DNA of 64,000 nt from Erwinia billingiae Eb661 (lineage in GTDB: Bacteria > Pseudomonadota > Gammaproteobacteria > Enterobacterales > Enterobacteriaceae), in contig NC_014306.1 in assembly GCF_000196615.1 (NCBI RefSeq), positions 372,001 to 436,000 of the forward strand, written 5' to 3'. The position numbers were made by a program, and so were the translations under genes. The notes beneath the pieces were generated by a model that made no database searches, had not been told where the DNA came from, and saw only the letters and a program-made list of their open reading frames with translations. Every line of letters starts with the position of its first letter. Position 1 is the first letter of the stretch. Of this stretch, positions 1-8,736 are shown one piece after another.

Positions 1-36
1 AGGCACTGGCGCAACAACAGCTGGTTTGCGGGCTGA
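1..36 (+). CDS. dinF: C-terminal end of DinF, MATE-family efflux transporter (partial)
   Basis: Only the last 11 codons and the stop are in the window; frame 1 reads RHWRNNSWFAG and then TGA. From memory the E. coli DinF protein ends in a very similar RHWRNGTWFAAT, and dinF lies directly upstream of yjbJ there, so both sequence and position agree. DinF is an inner-membrane multidrug/toxin extrusion-type transporter of the SOS regulon. The fragment is too short for an independent domain call. Confidence 0.7.
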   Translation, partial: RHWRNNSWFAG

Positions 37-276
37 AATAATTCGTTACACCCACCTGCCGCTTCGTTATCTGCTGATCTCCCTGCCTTTTTTCACTTTT
101 CGTTGTCACTTTTAGCTAAAAATGTGGCTTTATCTTTCGCCATTACGGGCAAACTCGCCATCATCTACTACAATTATCTGTACGTTAAGCAGTTAAGCAG
201 CGTTTTATGTTGCTGCTGTGTGGTCTGCAAAGACGAAATCCCTAAAGCTGTGAACCTAAGGTTGAGGAGTTATAAG

Positions 277-486
277 ATGAACAAAGACGAAGCCAGCGGT
301 AACTGGAAACAGTTGAAAGGTAAATTTAAAGAAAAATGGGGCAAGCTGACTGATGACGATCTGACCGTCGTCGAAGGTAAACGCGATCAGCTTGTAGGCA
401 AGATTCAGGAACGCTACGGATATGGCAAAGAGCAAGCAGAGAAGGAACTCGGTGAGTGGGAAACCCACAATAACCACCGTTTCTGA
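277..486 (+). CDS. yjbJ: CsbD-family stress protein YjbJ
   Basis: This encodes a 69-residue, highly charged soluble protein of the CsbD family (UPF0337), which is abundant in stationary phase and under general stress; its molecular function is not settled. The N-terminus MNKDEASGNWKQLKGKFKEK and the central KWGKLTDDDL are typical, and the length matches the family. An open frame extends upstream to 103, but the start at 277 is preceded by a GAGGAG ribosome site at 264-269, and the upstream codons (Cys- and Tyr-rich) do not belong to the family. It follows the end of dinF and converges with zur, as in E. coli. Confidence 0.93.
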   Translation: MNKDEASGNWKQLKGKFKEKWGKLTDDDLTVVEGKRDQLVGKIQERYGYGKEQAEKELGEWETHNNHRF

Positions 487-613
487 TTTGCAGCAAAATC
501 TCTGACAAGATTTAGTTTCAGGACGATGCTCCTACCCCGGCACAAGGACAGTGCCACTTAATCCCCCAGCACTATCCCTTCTTTAACCTAAGAAATTACC
601 CTGCGATGACGCT

Positions 614-1129
614 CTACTTGCCACGCTTCTTGCTGGCGACAGTATGATCGTGCTGGCATGCATCCTGATGCGTGCAGGCTTCCACTTCGACACAACCCCG
701 GCACAACCCATGAGCTTCGATAACACTATTAGCCAGTGCGAATCCCGAGGTCAGGGCCAGCATTTTCAAAATGTTTTCCACCCCTTCAGCCTGTTGCTCT
801 GCAACTGACCCGCAGCGATCGCAAATCAGCATCGCAGAAGTGTGAGAAGGCTGTTCAAAATGATGGCAGACCACGTAGCTGTTGGTGGACTCAACGCGGT
901 GCACAAATCCCTGTTCAAGCAGAAAATCCAGCGCGCGATAAACCGTTGGCGGCTTCGCCTGAGGCTCGCTTGCCCGCAGCAGATCCAGCAGGTCATAGGC
1001 GCTGATCGCCCCATGGTGCTGGCTCATCAGCCGCAATACTTCCATACGCTGAGGCGTCAGTCTGACGTTGCGTTGCTGGCACAAGGCTTCAGCCTGCGAC
1101 AGGATTTTTTCAGGACTGCTTACGTTCAT
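614..1129 (-). CDS. zur: Zinc uptake regulator Zur (Fur family)
   Basis: Zur is a cytoplasmic zinc-sensing repressor that, when Zn-loaded, shuts off znuABC and other zinc-acquisition genes. The 171-residue length equals E. coli Zur. Residues about 15-80 form the winged-helix DNA-binding domain (QRNVRLTPQRMEVLRL, then PPTVYRALDFLLEQGFVHRV). The C-terminal part carries the zinc ligands: the HTSAML/ICDRCG segment, the CRGCVEVEAC pair and a His-rich tail (THQDACQHDH). It is transcribed toward yjbJ. A GTTATGTTATCAC stretch at 1157-1169 just upstream resembles part of a Zur box, but autoregulation is only a guess. Confidence 0.95.
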   Translation of the reverse strand: MNVSSPEKILSQAEALCQQRNVRLTPQRMEVLRLMSQHHGAISAYDLLDLLRASEPQAKPPTVYRALDFLLEQGFVHRVESTNSYVVCHHFEQPSHTSAMLICDRCGSVAEQQAEGVENILKMLALTSGFALANSVIEAHGLCRGCVEVEACTHQDACQHDHTVASKKRGK

Positions 1130-1364
1130 AACTTTCCCCTCAGGTCAGATCAGTTTGTTATGTTATCACGTCCACCGAAAATCGCCGAATCCCGCCTTAA
1201 CGCGTCAATCCGCCGGCTGTTACCGTTTAACAGACTGAAAAAACTCTTAAAATGACTGGTATTTCCCTCAAGAGAAAACAGTTAGCGATACTGATTGGTT
1301 TAAGAGTTTCAAACCGTGCCATAAAATTTCTATAAAACTCTATTAATGTAATTTGCAGGCTGTA

Positions 1365-1442
1365 ATGTTACTGACTACCTTTTTACTGGGTGTTACAGCG
1401 ATCCTGGCCTTAAATGACGGGATCAAAATGCTTATTGATTAG
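1365..1442 (+). CDS. Possible small membrane protein (25 aa)
   Basis: A 25-codon frame lies alone in the gap between the divergent zur and traF-like genes. It reads MLLTTFLLGVTAILALNDGI and ends KMLID, giving one clear hydrophobic helix (residues about 2-16) and a short polar tail, the usual shape of enterobacterial single-pass microproteins. A weak purine site (GCAGG, 1355-1359) sits 5 nt before the ATG. I do not recognise a family. The rest of the gap, 1130-1364 and 1443-1605, shows nothing else I can name. Chance is possible at this length. Confidence 0.3.
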   Translation: MLLTTFLLGVTAILALNDGIKMLID

Positions 1443-1605
1443 CCTGATAACAGATAAACAAACAGCCAATGAGCAGATAAGCCCCACCATTGTTACTTAC
1501 TTCACAGCAATGAAATGTTGCCTTTGTGTCCATTATTCAGGCAGCAGAAATCTTCACGCCTGAACGGGCGTTTTTCCTCTTTTGTCACGGTGGGTTCTAG
1601 GTAAA

Positions 1606-2847
1606 ATGGCGAAATTAATCCGTAAGTTGAACAGTTTTTCCCGTCCTGCAGTTTTTCCCATAGTGTTTCTGGCCCCCCTTAGCGCGTTAGCCGCTGGCAA
1701 CTATTACGATGCCCGTAATGACGCCATGGGTGGGACGGGTGTGGCGTCCTCTACTTACGGCACGGCGGTGCTGGCTAACCCCGCGTTGATGACCAAAGCA
1801 AAACCGGATGACACGGTCAGCGTGATCCTTCCGGCTGCCGGTTTGCAGGTGACGGATAAAAACAATCTGGTGGATAAAGTTGATGACCTGACTGACAGCG
1901 TCGATCGCTATCAGGACATTGCCAACAACATCACCAGCTTTGCCGATTACCCAAAAGTGCAGGCGGCGGCCGGAGACCTGGCCAGTCAACTGCGGGGGAT
2001 CAAGGGGAATCAGGCCCACGGCACGGCGGGCGCGGCGTTTGCGGTAACCATTCCCAATGAAACGCTGCCATTTGCTTTCGTAACCAAGGCCTACGGTACC
2101 GCGCACGTTACGGCTGATGTCACCCAAAGCGATATTGATTATCTTCAGGGCGTCGCCGATGGCACCGTGTTCCCACTGCCAGGCGATCAGAGCAAGCTGA
2201 CGTCGGCTGGCCTCGGGCGTGGTGCGATTGTTTATGATTACGGTGTGGCGGTTGCGCACGAGTTCAATATCGCAGGCCATCCGGTTTCCTTTGGCGTCAC
2301 GCCAAAGCTGCAGAAAACCTACCTGTATAACTACAGCGCCTCGGTTTATAACTACGACAAATCAGATTTCACCAACGGTCGTTACAAAAACACCAACAGC
2401 GGCTTCAACCTTGATGCCGGCGCCGCCACCGATATTGGCGACAACTGGACGTTGGGTCTGAGCGCGCAGAACCTTATTTCGCGCGATATCGATACCAAAG
2501 AAGTGAACGGCTACAAAGATACCTACCAGATCAGCCCAATCGTCACGCCTGGCGTGTCTTTCCATACTGAGCGACTGACCGCAGCGCTGGACGTTGACGT
2601 AACGCCAACCAAAGGCTTCAAAACGCAGGAAGAAAGCCAGTATGCGGGCGTGGGTGCCGAGTACCGTCTGCTGAGCTGGTTACAGCTGCGTGCCGGTTAC
2701 CGTGCCGATATGAAGTCCAACGACACCAACGTTTACACCGCCGGTTTTGGCCTGTCACCGTTTGGCAAGGTGCATCTGGATCTGGCCGGTATGAAAGGCG
2801 ACGACAGAACCTGGGGTGCGGTTGCCCAGCTGAACTTCACCTTCTGA
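1606..2847 (+). CDS. TraF-like outer-membrane beta-barrel protein (conjugal transfer TraF_2 type)
   Basis: This predicts a 413-residue exported protein. The first about 33 residues are a signal peptide (KLIRKLNSF..., hydrophobic VFPIVFLAPLSA, cleavage near ALA/AGNYYDAR). The mature start AGNYYDARNDAMGGTGVASS is characteristic of the family annotated as conjugal transfer protein TraF (TraF_2) and related FadL-like barrels. The C-terminus alternates hydrophobic residues and ends in LNFTF, a classical beta-barrel terminal strand, so outer-membrane insertion is expected. The ATG at 1606 has AGG at 1599-1601; an upstream TTG at 1582 is in frame but would add residues ahead of the signal peptide. 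No conjugation genes are nearby, so the TraF name reflects family only. Confidence 0.8.
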   Translation: MAKLIRKLNSFSRPAVFPIVFLAPLSALAAGNYYDARNDAMGGTGVASSTYGTAVLANPALMTKAKPDDTVSVILPAAGLQVTDKNNLVDKVDDLTDSVDRYQDIANNITSFADYPKVQAAAGDLASQLRGIKGNQAHGTAGAAFAVTIPNETLPFAFVTKAYGTAHVTADVTQSDIDYLQGVADGTVFPLPGDQSKLTSAGLGRGAIVYDYGVAVAHEFNIAGHPVSFGVTPKLQKTYLYNYSASVYNYDKSDFTNGRYKNTNSGFNLDAGAATDIGDNWTLGLSAQNLISRDIDTKEVNGYKDTYQISPIVTPGVSFHTERLTAALDVDVTPTKGFKTQEESQYAGVGAEYRLLSWLQLRAGYRADMKSNDTNVYTAGFGLSPFGKVHLDLAGMKGDDRTWGAVAQLNFTF

Positions 2848-2880
2848 TCCCTCGGGCTGCATCAGCCATAAGGGTTAACA

Positions 2881-2907
2881 ACAGGGCGGGATCCTCTTCC
2901 GCCCTGT
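2881..2907 (+). terminator. Hairpin terminator candidate after traF-like gene
   Basis: ACAGGGCGG (2881-2889) and CCGCCCTGT (2899-2907) form a perfect 9-bp stem with a 9-nt loop, 33 bases after the stop codon. The following sequence is T-poor, so it is a weak intrinsic terminator by sequence. Confidence 0.5.
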
Positions 2908-3054
2908 ATTCCGTCTCCCCGTCGCAGCGATTAACTGCGGCAATGCCCGCGATAATGCGTGGGCCCGCGTGCTGAAGGTGTGTCTCCGCCGGCAGGCGTG
3001 TTATCATTGCGCACATTATCGTCATTTGTTAATCACACCGAGTTTGCGCGCTTT

Positions 3055-4050
3055 ATGACCCAGATTTTACCTGCACACCGTTTTTCCGTTGCCCCGATGC
3101 TTGACTGGACCGACCGTCATTGCCGTTATTTCCTGCGTCAGTTAACGCGTCATTCCCTGCTGTACACCGAGATGGTTACCACCGGTGCCATTGTGCACGG
3201 CAAAGGCGATTATCTGGCGTGGAATCAGGCAGAACAGCCTGTTGCCCTGCAGCTGGGCGGCTATGACGCTGCGGCGCTGGCCGAATGCGCAAAGCAGGCG
3301 GAAGCGCGAGGCTACAACGAAATCAATCTGAACGTCGGCTGTCCGTCGGATCGTGTGCAGAACGGCCGCTTCGGTGCCTGCCTGATGGGCGAACCGGCGC
3401 TGGTCGCCGATGGCATTAAAGCGATGCGCGACCAGGTGTCGATCCCGGTGACGGTGAAAACCCGCATCGGCATCGACGAGCAGGACAGCTATGAATTCCT
3501 CTGTGAGTTTATCCGTCAGGTGTCCGAGCAGGGCGGTTGCGACAGCTTTATCATTCATGCCCGCAAGGCCTGGCTGTCGGGGCTGAGCCCGAAAGAGAAC
3601 CGCGAAATCCCGCCACTGGATTACGAACGCGTCTATCAGCTGAAGCGTGATTTCCCGCATCTGACGATGTCGATCAATGGCGGCATCAAGTCGCTGGCAG
3701 AAGCCAAAGTGCATTTGCAGCACGTCGATGGCGTGATGATGGGTCGTGAGGCGTATCAGAATCCTGGGCTGCTGGCGCAGGTCGATCGCGAACTGTTTGG
3801 CAGCGAGTTACCTGCCCCGGATCCGGTGGCCGTTGTGCGGGCAATGTATCCGTACATTGAGGCTGAACTGGCGAACGGCACCTATCTTGGCCACATCACG
3901 CGCCATATGTTGGGCCTGTTCCAGGGCATTCCGGGCGCGCGCCAGTGGCGACGTCACCTGAGCGAGAATGCCCATAAGCCGGGAGCCAATATCGAAACGG
4001 TTGAGCAGGCGTTGGCGCTGGTGGCGGATAAAATCCCGGCCGCTGTTTAA
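3055..4050 (+). CDS. dusA: tRNA-dihydrouridine(20/20a) synthase DusA
   Basis: DusA is an FMN flavoprotein that reduces uridine 20/20a in the tRNA D-loop with NADPH. The 331-residue product has the Dus TIM-barrel with [11 protein letters not shown] near the start, ALQLGG, the catalytic-cysteine segment [30 protein letters not shown], the phosphate-binding SINGGI and [11 protein letters not shown], and the C-terminal helical tRNA-binding domain ([20 protein letters not shown]). An in-frame extension reaches 2959, but the ATG at 3055 gives a family-length protein. It lies upstream of pspG as in E. coli. Confidence 0.95.
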   Translation: MTQILPAHRFSVAPMLDWTDRHCRYFLRQLTRHSLLYTEMVTTGAIVHGKGDYLAWNQAEQPVALQLGGYDAAALAECAKQAEARGYNEINLNVGCPSDRVQNGRFGACLMGEPALVADGIKAMRDQVSIPVTVKTRIGIDEQDSYEFLCEFIRQVSEQGGCDSFIIHARKAWLSGLSPKENREIPPLDYERVYQLKRDFPHLTMSINGGIKSLAEAKVHLQHVDGVMMGREAYQNPGLLAQVDRELFGSELPAPDPVAVVRAMYPYIEAELANGTYLGHITRHMLGLFQGIPGARQWRRHLSENAHKPGANIETVEQALALVADKIPAAV

Positions 4051-4208
4051 GCGTCAGAACCAGGATGAACGCACAGGTCAAGCCGCGACGGTTTGAACTG
4101 TGCGATTATCGTCACCGCTTCACCAATTAGTCATCAATTTCACCAGGTGCACTTCACCGCTGTTTATTCCATCTCAGTCAATTCAATCACTTAATCCAAC
4201 GCCAACCC

Positions 4209-4224
4209 TGGCACGCTTCTTGTA
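4209..4224 (+). promoter_or_regulatory. Sigma-54 promoter of pspG
   Basis: TGGCACGCTTCTTGTA matches the -24/-12 consensus TGGCACG-N4-TTGCW with one deviation (TTGT for TTGC). It ends 37 bases before the pspG start. In E. coli pspG is a sigma-54 gene activated by PspF, so the position and type agree. I could not define PspF or IHF sites upstream with confidence. Confidence 0.88.
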
Positions 4225-4261
4225 ATAGTCTCTGAGGAATCTTTTCTCTGGAGCGAACCTG

Positions 4262-4492
4262 ATGGAAATCTTATTTGTGCTTGGCTTCTTTGTCATGCTG
4301 CTGCTGACCGGCATCTCCGTGCTCGGCATTATCGCCGCGCTGGTCGTCGCTACCGTGGTGATGTTCTTTGGCGGCATGCTGGCGATTGTTATAAAATTGT
4401 TGCCTTGGCTGGCGTTGGCGGTGGTGGCGGTATGGATTTATCGCGCGTATAAAAAACCGAACTCGAAACTGGACCGTTGGTTATCCCGTTAA
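4262..4492 (+). CDS. pspG: Phage shock protein G
   Basis: This is a 76-residue inner-membrane effector of the phage-shock response to damaged membrane energetics. It contains two or three hydrophobic segments (residues about 2-22, 23-40 and 45-62), including the conserved SVLGIIAALVVATVVMFFGG, and a basic C-terminal tail ending LDRWLSR. GGAG at 4250-4253 serves as the ribosome site. As in E. coli it stands alone behind a sigma-54 promoter between dusA and qor, away from pspABC. Confidence 0.95.
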   Translation: MEILFVLGFFVMLLLTGISVLGIIAALVVATVVMFFGGMLAIVIKLLPWLALAVVAVWIYRAYKKPNSKLDRWLSR

Positions 4493-4662
4493 TATCAACG
4501 TGTTAGTCGGTAAATTACCGTAAAGAATGCGCACTGGATCACAAGATGGCATATTGCATAGACGAATCAGCAATTAAACATATTATTTACTTATGAATTC
4601 TGCCAGGATGTTTTCACTGAATTGACACGAATTCATCGCTCTGACCCTACAACCAGCGCGAA

Positions 4663-4699
4663 CTAAAAAAAAGAAAAAGGGGCTTCCTACGGGAAGCCC
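4663..4699 (-). terminator. Intrinsic terminator of qor
   Basis: GGGCTTCC (4680-4687) pairs with GGAAGCCC (4692-4699) across a 4-nt loop. The A-rich tract at 4663-4678 becomes a long U tract on the minus strand, directly after the stem as read from qor. Confidence 0.85.
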
Positions 4700-4740
4700 T
4701 GTTTGCATCTGGCGATCGGGAAAATTACCGCAACCGACGA

Positions 4741-5721
4741 TCAGGGGATCAGCAGGCTTGAGCCTTGCGTAGCCCGACTCTCCAGCGTTTTGTGCGCCTG
4801 CTGCGCATCCTTCAGGGCAAACTTCTGCTGCTCCGGCACATCGACATTAATCGCTCCGCTGCCAATCAGCGAAAACAGCTCATTGCTGGCGCTGGTTAAC
4901 GCATCGCGGTTGGTGACGTAGCCATTCAGGGAAGGGCGGGTGACGTATAACGAGCCTTTCTGGTTGAGGATTGCCAGATTCACGCCGCTGACCGGGCCGG
5001 ACGAGTTACCAAAGCTGACCATCAATCCACGCCGTTGCAGACAGTCCAGCGACGCTTCCCAGGTATCTTTGCCGACCGAATCGTAAACCACCCGCACCTT
5101 CTTGCCGTCGGTTAACTCGCTGACGCGTTTGGCGATGTCTTCTTCGCGGTAGTTAATGGTCGCCCAGGCGCCGGCCGCTTTCGCACGCTGCGCTTTCTCA
5201 GCCGAACCCACCGTGCCGATCAGATGTGCGCCCAAGGCTTTCGCCCACTGGCAGGCAATCAGACCGACGCCGCCCGCCGCGGCCTGGAACAGGAAAATCT
5301 CGCCCGGTTGTACCACATAGGTCTGGCGCAGCAGATAGTGAACCGTCAGCCCTTTCAGGAACGAGGCGGCGGCCTGCTCAAAGGAGATGTTGTCCGGAAT
5401 TAACGCCAGCTTATCGACATGCACCGCATGGAACTCGCTGTAGGCACCCAACGCCGACTGCGCATACACCACGCGATCGCCCGGCTTAACCGCCGTCACG
5501 CCGTCACCCACGCTCTTGACCACGCCAGCCGCTTCCGTGCCCAGGCCAGAAGGCAATGCCGCCGGATACAGGCCGGTCCGCATATAGGTATCGATGTAGT
5601 TAATGCCGATCGCTTTATTCTCTACCACCACTTCCCCGGCCGCTGGCTCAGGGATCGCGACATCAATCAGTTGCATCACTTCCGGTCCGCCATGCTGGCT
5701 GATTTGTATACGTTTTGCCAT
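4741..5721 (-). CDS. qor: NADPH:quinone oxidoreductase Qor
   Basis: A 326-residue zinc-free medium-chain dehydrogenase (zeta-crystallin type) that reduces quinones with NADPH. Seen: the GroES-like N-terminal half with ENKAIGINYIDTYMRTGLYP and GLGTEAAGVV, the Rossmann motif AAAGGVGLIACQWAKALGA, INYREEDI and the terminal ESRATQGSSLLIP. No zinc-binding cysteines are present, as expected for the family. The open frame extends to 5766, but ATG 5721 (MAKRIQISQHGGPE) gives the normal length. It is divergent from dnaB with about 95 bases between starts, as in E. coli. Confidence 0.95.
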   Translation of the reverse strand: MAKRIQISQHGGPEVMQLIDVAIPEPAAGEVVVENKAIGINYIDTYMRTGLYPAALPSGLGTEAAGVVKSVGDGVTAVKPGDRVVYAQSALGAYSEFHAVHVDKLALIPDNISFEQAAASFLKGLTVHYLLRQTYVVQPGEIFLFQAAAGGVGLIACQWAKALGAHLIGTVGSAEKAQRAKAAGAWATINYREEDIAKRVSELTDGKKVRVVYDSVGKDTWEASLDCLQRRGLMVSFGNSSGPVSGVNLAILNQKGSLYVTRPSLNGYVTNRDALTSASNELFSLIGSGAINVDVPEQQKFALKDAQQAHKTLESRATQGSSLLIP

Positions 5722-5816
5722 GCTCACTCCTGTTGATTCCGCTGTATTGAGGGAGGACGACAGCATCCCAAACGGGTATACTTGCCCGTCCCCACACTCT
5801 TCGGTATTGCATCACT

Positions 5817-7232
5817 ATGGCAGGAAATAAACCCACCAACAAATCCAACGAAAACCGTGAACCGCGCGACCGGCAGATGGAAGGCCTGAAGTTGCCGCCG
5901 CATTCTCTGGAAGCGGAACAGTCCGTGTTGGGCGGGTTAATGCTGGATAACGAACGCTGGGATAACGTCTCCGAACGCGTGGTCGCGCTGGACTTCTTCA
6001 GCCGCCCGCACCGGATGATCTTCAGCGAAATGCAGCGCCTGCTGGAACTGGGCAAACCCATCGATTTGATCACCCTGTCTGAATCGCTGGAAACCAAAAA
6101 CGAGCTGAATCTGGTTGGCGGATTCGCCTATCTGGCCGAACTGTCGAAAAACACCCCAAGTGCGGCGAACATCGGTGCCTATGCGGATATCGTGCGCGAA
6201 CGTGCGGTGGTGCGTGAGATGATCTCGGTGGCGAATGAAATTGCCGATGCGGGTTACGATCCGCAGGGACGCACCAGCGAAGATCTGCTCGATCTGGCGG
6301 AATCCCGCGTGTTCCAGATCGCCGAAAGCCGGGCCAATAAAGATACCGGCCCGAAGAGTGTCGATCAGATCCTTGAGGCGACGATCGCCAGGATCGAATC
6401 GCTGTATCAGACGCCGCACGATGGTGTAACCGGCGTGGATACCGGCTATCAGGATCTGAACAAGAAGACCGCCGGTCTGCAGCGTTCGGATCTGATTATC
6501 GTCGCGGCGCGTCCGGCGATGGGTAAAACCACCTTCGCCATGAACCTGTGTGAAAACGCCGCGATGCTGCAGGACAAACCGGTGCTGATTTTCAGTCTGG
6601 AGATGCCCGGCGAACAGATCATGATGCGTATGCTGGCGTCACTTTCCCGCGTCGATCAAACCCGTATCCGTACCGGCCAGCTCGATGATGAGGATTGGGC
6701 GCGTATCTCCAGCACCATGGGCATTCTGCTGGAGAAAAAGAACATGTTTATCGATGACTCCTCGGGCCTGACGCCGACGGAAGTCCGCTCCCGTGCCCGC
6801 CGCATCTTCCGCGAACACGGCGGCCTGAGCATGATCATGATCGATTACCTTCAGCTGATGCGCGTGCCGTCGCTTTCTGACAACCGTACGTTAGAAATTG
6901 CCGAAATCTCCCGTTCCCTTAAGGCGCTGGCGAAAGAGCTTCAGGTGCCGGTGGTGGCGCTGTCGCAGCTTAACCGCTCGCTGGAGCAGCGTGCCGATAA
7001 GCGCCCGGTCAACTCCGACCTGCGTGAATCAGGCTCCATCGAGCAGGATGCCGACTTAATCATGTTTATCTACCGTGATGAGGTCTACCACGAAAACAGC
7101 GATCAGAAAGGCATTGCGGAAATCATTCTGGGTAAACAGCGTAACGGCCCGATCGGCACGGTGCGCCTGACCTTCAACGGTCAGTGGTCGCGTTTTGATA
7201 ACTACGCTGGCCCGCAATACGACGACGAATAA
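5817..7232 (+). CDS. dnaB: Replicative DNA helicase DnaB
   Basis: The hexameric 5'-3' helicase that unwinds DNA at the replication fork and recruits primase. The 471-residue length is identical to E. coli DnaB. The N-terminal primase-interacting domain (PPHSLEAEQSVLGGLMLD) is followed by a linker and the RecA-like domain with Walker A ARPAMGKTT near residue 235, Walker B IMIDYLQLM, and QLNRSLEQRADKRPVNSDLR with the arginine-finger region. In E. coli the next gene is alr; here it is a transcriptional regulator, so alanine racemase must be encoded elsewhere if present. Confidence 0.97.
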   Translation: MAGNKPTNKSNENREPRDRQMEGLKLPPHSLEAEQSVLGGLMLDNERWDNVSERVVALDFFSRPHRMIFSEMQRLLELGKPIDLITLSESLETKNELNLVGGFAYLAELSKNTPSAANIGAYADIVRERAVVREMISVANEIADAGYDPQGRTSEDLLDLAESRVFQIAESRANKDTGPKSVDQILEATIARIESLYQTPHDGVTGVDTGYQDLNKKTAGLQRSDLIIVAARPAMGKTTFAMNLCENAAMLQDKPVLIFSLEMPGEQIMMRMLASLSRVDQTRIRTGQLDDEDWARISSTMGILLEKKNMFIDDSSGLTPTEVRSRARRIFREHGGLSMIMIDYLQLMRVPSLSDNRTLEIAEISRSLKALAKELQVPVVALSQLNRSLEQRADKRPVNSDLRESGSIEQDADLIMFIYRDEVYHENSDQKGIAEIILGKQRNGPIGTVRLTFNGQWSRFDNYAGPQYDDE

Positions 7233-7238
7233 CCCGTC

Positions 7239-7255
7239 ATGCACGAAATGTGCAT
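7239..7255. promoter_or_regulatory. Inverted repeat, possible operator upstream of the Lrp-type gene
   Basis: ATGCAC (7239-7244) and GTGCAT (7250-7255) are perfect inverted arms around a 5-base spacer, between dnaB and the AsnC/Lrp-type regulator. The half-site GTGCATGA/GTGCGTGA recurs downstream of that gene, so it may be a binding site for it (inference). Confidence 0.35.
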
Positions 7256-7352
7256 CGCCTGGCCTATCCATCAGAAAATAGTGTTGGACAACCAGGCGAA
7301 GAATGCGGTTATCTGTCTGGGTAGCGTCCCTGATTAGCCGCCCGGATCGATA

Positions 7353-7817
7353 ATGACCCAGATAGATGATTTCGACCTTAAGATACTGACTTTACTTGAA
7401 ACTAATGGTCGTCTGACCAATCAGGAACTGAGCGATCTGGTGGGGCTTTCTGCCTCACAGTGCTCACGCCGCCGCATCAACCTTGAGCAGGCGGGCTTGA
7501 TTCTGGGATACCACGCGCGGCTGTCGCCGGATGCCGTCGGTTTAGGCATGATCGGGCTGATTGAAGTGCGCCTGATTAACCATACTTCAGACTACGTTGA
7601 CAGCTTCCACAGCATGGTTGCCGAGCAGTCAGCGATTGTTGATGCCTATAAAACCACTGGCGATGCCGACTATTTACTGAAGGTGGCGGTGAAGGATTTG
7701 GCCGGGCTCAGTGCCTTAATCAGCCAGCTGGTTGCCGGTCACCAAAGCGTATCTCATGTCAAAACGTCCGTAGTGTTAACCCGTTTGAAAGAGAACGGCG
7801 TGATGACTCCCGCCTGA
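7353..7817 (+). CDS. AsnC/Lrp-family transcriptional regulator
   Basis: A 154-residue regulator. Residues about 5-65 form the AsnC-type winged helix (DFDLKILTLLETNGRLTNQE, LVGLSASQCSRRRINLEQAG), followed by the ligand-binding RAM domain (GMIGLIEVRL, TTGDADYLLKVAVKDL). Proteins of this type usually oligomerise around an amino-acid effector. It is not Lrp itself, which has a different N-terminus. It precedes a YitT-family membrane gene on the same strand, and repeated motifs in the gap between them suggest it controls that gene. The ribosome site is weak. The effector is unknown. Confidence 0.85.
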   Translation: MTQIDDFDLKILTLLETNGRLTNQELSDLVGLSASQCSRRRINLEQAGLILGYHARLSPDAVGLGMIGLIEVRLINHTSDYVDSFHSMVAEQSAIVDAYKTTGDADYLLKVAVKDLAGLSALISQLVAGHQSVSHVKTSVVLTRLKENGVMTPA

Positions 7818-7837
7818 GGGCTGAGCGCACCAAAACA

Positions 7838-7950
7838 GTGCGTGAGTGGATCGTGTTAGTGCATGAAACGCGGTGTTGATGCGTGAAGCGTGTAGTAAAA
7901 AGAATTCGAGTGCGTGATCTGACGGAGTAGCCCGTCTTTCATGCACGAAA
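7838..7950. repeat. Cluster of GTGCRTGA motifs upstream of the YitT gene
   Basis: Direct copies start at 7838 (GTGCGTGA), 7859 (GTGCATGAAACG), 7879 (ATGCGTGAAGCG) and 7910 (GTGCGTGATC), and an inverted copy TCATGCAC lies at 7939-7946 inside the near-palindrome TTTCATGCACGAAA. The first three are spaced 21 and 20 bases, i.e. about two helical turns, which suits a multimeric regulator. An assignment to the upstream Lrp-type protein is inference. Confidence 0.45.
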
Positions 7951-8074
7951 ATAAGTAGTAAAGCGCCTTGTATTCAATGGGATAATTCGCTGGCACCATC
8001 CGGCAGTCGTCTTTACTGCCGGATTGGTGCGATTTTTGCTATACCCAGAGACTATTTCTCTGAGAATCAGCACC

Positions 8075-8689
8075 ATGGATAATGTCGTTTCCCCCACAAA
8101 AGTTCCCCACACCCTGGTTGAAGATGCGCTGGCGATCCTGTTTGGTACGCTGCTGGTCTCCTTTGGCATTACGCTGCTGAAAACGGCTGGTGCGTTAACC
8201 GGCAGCACTGCGGGCATCGCCTTCCTGATCAGTTACCTGACGCACACCTCTTTCGGCGTGGCCTTCTTTGTGATCAATCTGCCGTTCTACTGGCTGGCGG
8301 CAAGCCGCATGGGCTGGGCATTCACCCTGAAAACCTTCTGCGCGGTCGGGCTGGTTTCGCTGTTCACCCATTTACATCCGCTTTTCATCCACTTTTCCGC
8401 GTTGGATCCCTTTTACGCCACACTGTTCGGTAACGTGATAATGGGAATTGGGTTTATAGTGTTGTTTCGCCATAAAGCCAGCCTCGGCGGCATCAATATT
8501 CTGGCGTTATGGCTGCAGGATCGGTACGGTATTCGTGCCGGGAAGCTGCAAATGGGCGTCGATACCTGCGTGGTACTGGCGTCGTTATTTGTGGTTTCCA
8601 TGCCGATGCTGGCCGCTTCAATCGTTGGCGCGCTGATCCTCAATCTGATCATTGCCATGAACCATCGCCCTGGCCGCTATTACGTCTGA
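8075..8689 (+). CDS. YitT-family membrane protein
   Basis: This predicts a 204-residue integral membrane protein with about five or six helices, for example residues 15-35, 45-62 and 110-130. The motifs GITLLKTAGALTGSTAGIAF and ASLGGINILALWLQDRYGIR are typical of the YitT/DUF161 family, whose transport role is undefined. The frame is open from 8024, but ATG 8075 (MDNVVSPTKVPH) avoids an upstream extension without similarity. It lies between the Lrp-type regulator and tyrB, where E. coli has alr. A regulated metabolite transporter is a reasonable guess; no substrate can be read from sequence. Confidence 0.8.
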   Translation: MDNVVSPTKVPHTLVEDALAILFGTLLVSFGITLLKTAGALTGSTAGIAFLISYLTHTSFGVAFFVINLPFYWLAASRMGWAFTLKTFCAVGLVSLFTHLHPLFIHFSALDPFYATLFGNVIMGIGFIVLFRHKASLGGINILALWLQDRYGIRAGKLQMGVDTCVVLASLFVVSMPMLAASIVGALILNLIIAMNHRPGRYYV

Positions 8690-8736
8690 TAAGTTGTTAA
8701 CCTACAGCACCACACCAATTAATGGAGATCTGCACC

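Noticed and set aside
1606..2847. Evidence for an integrated conjugative element
   Set aside because: Only the TraF-like barrel protein hints at it; no relaxase, type IV secretion genes, integrase or attachment repeats are nearby.
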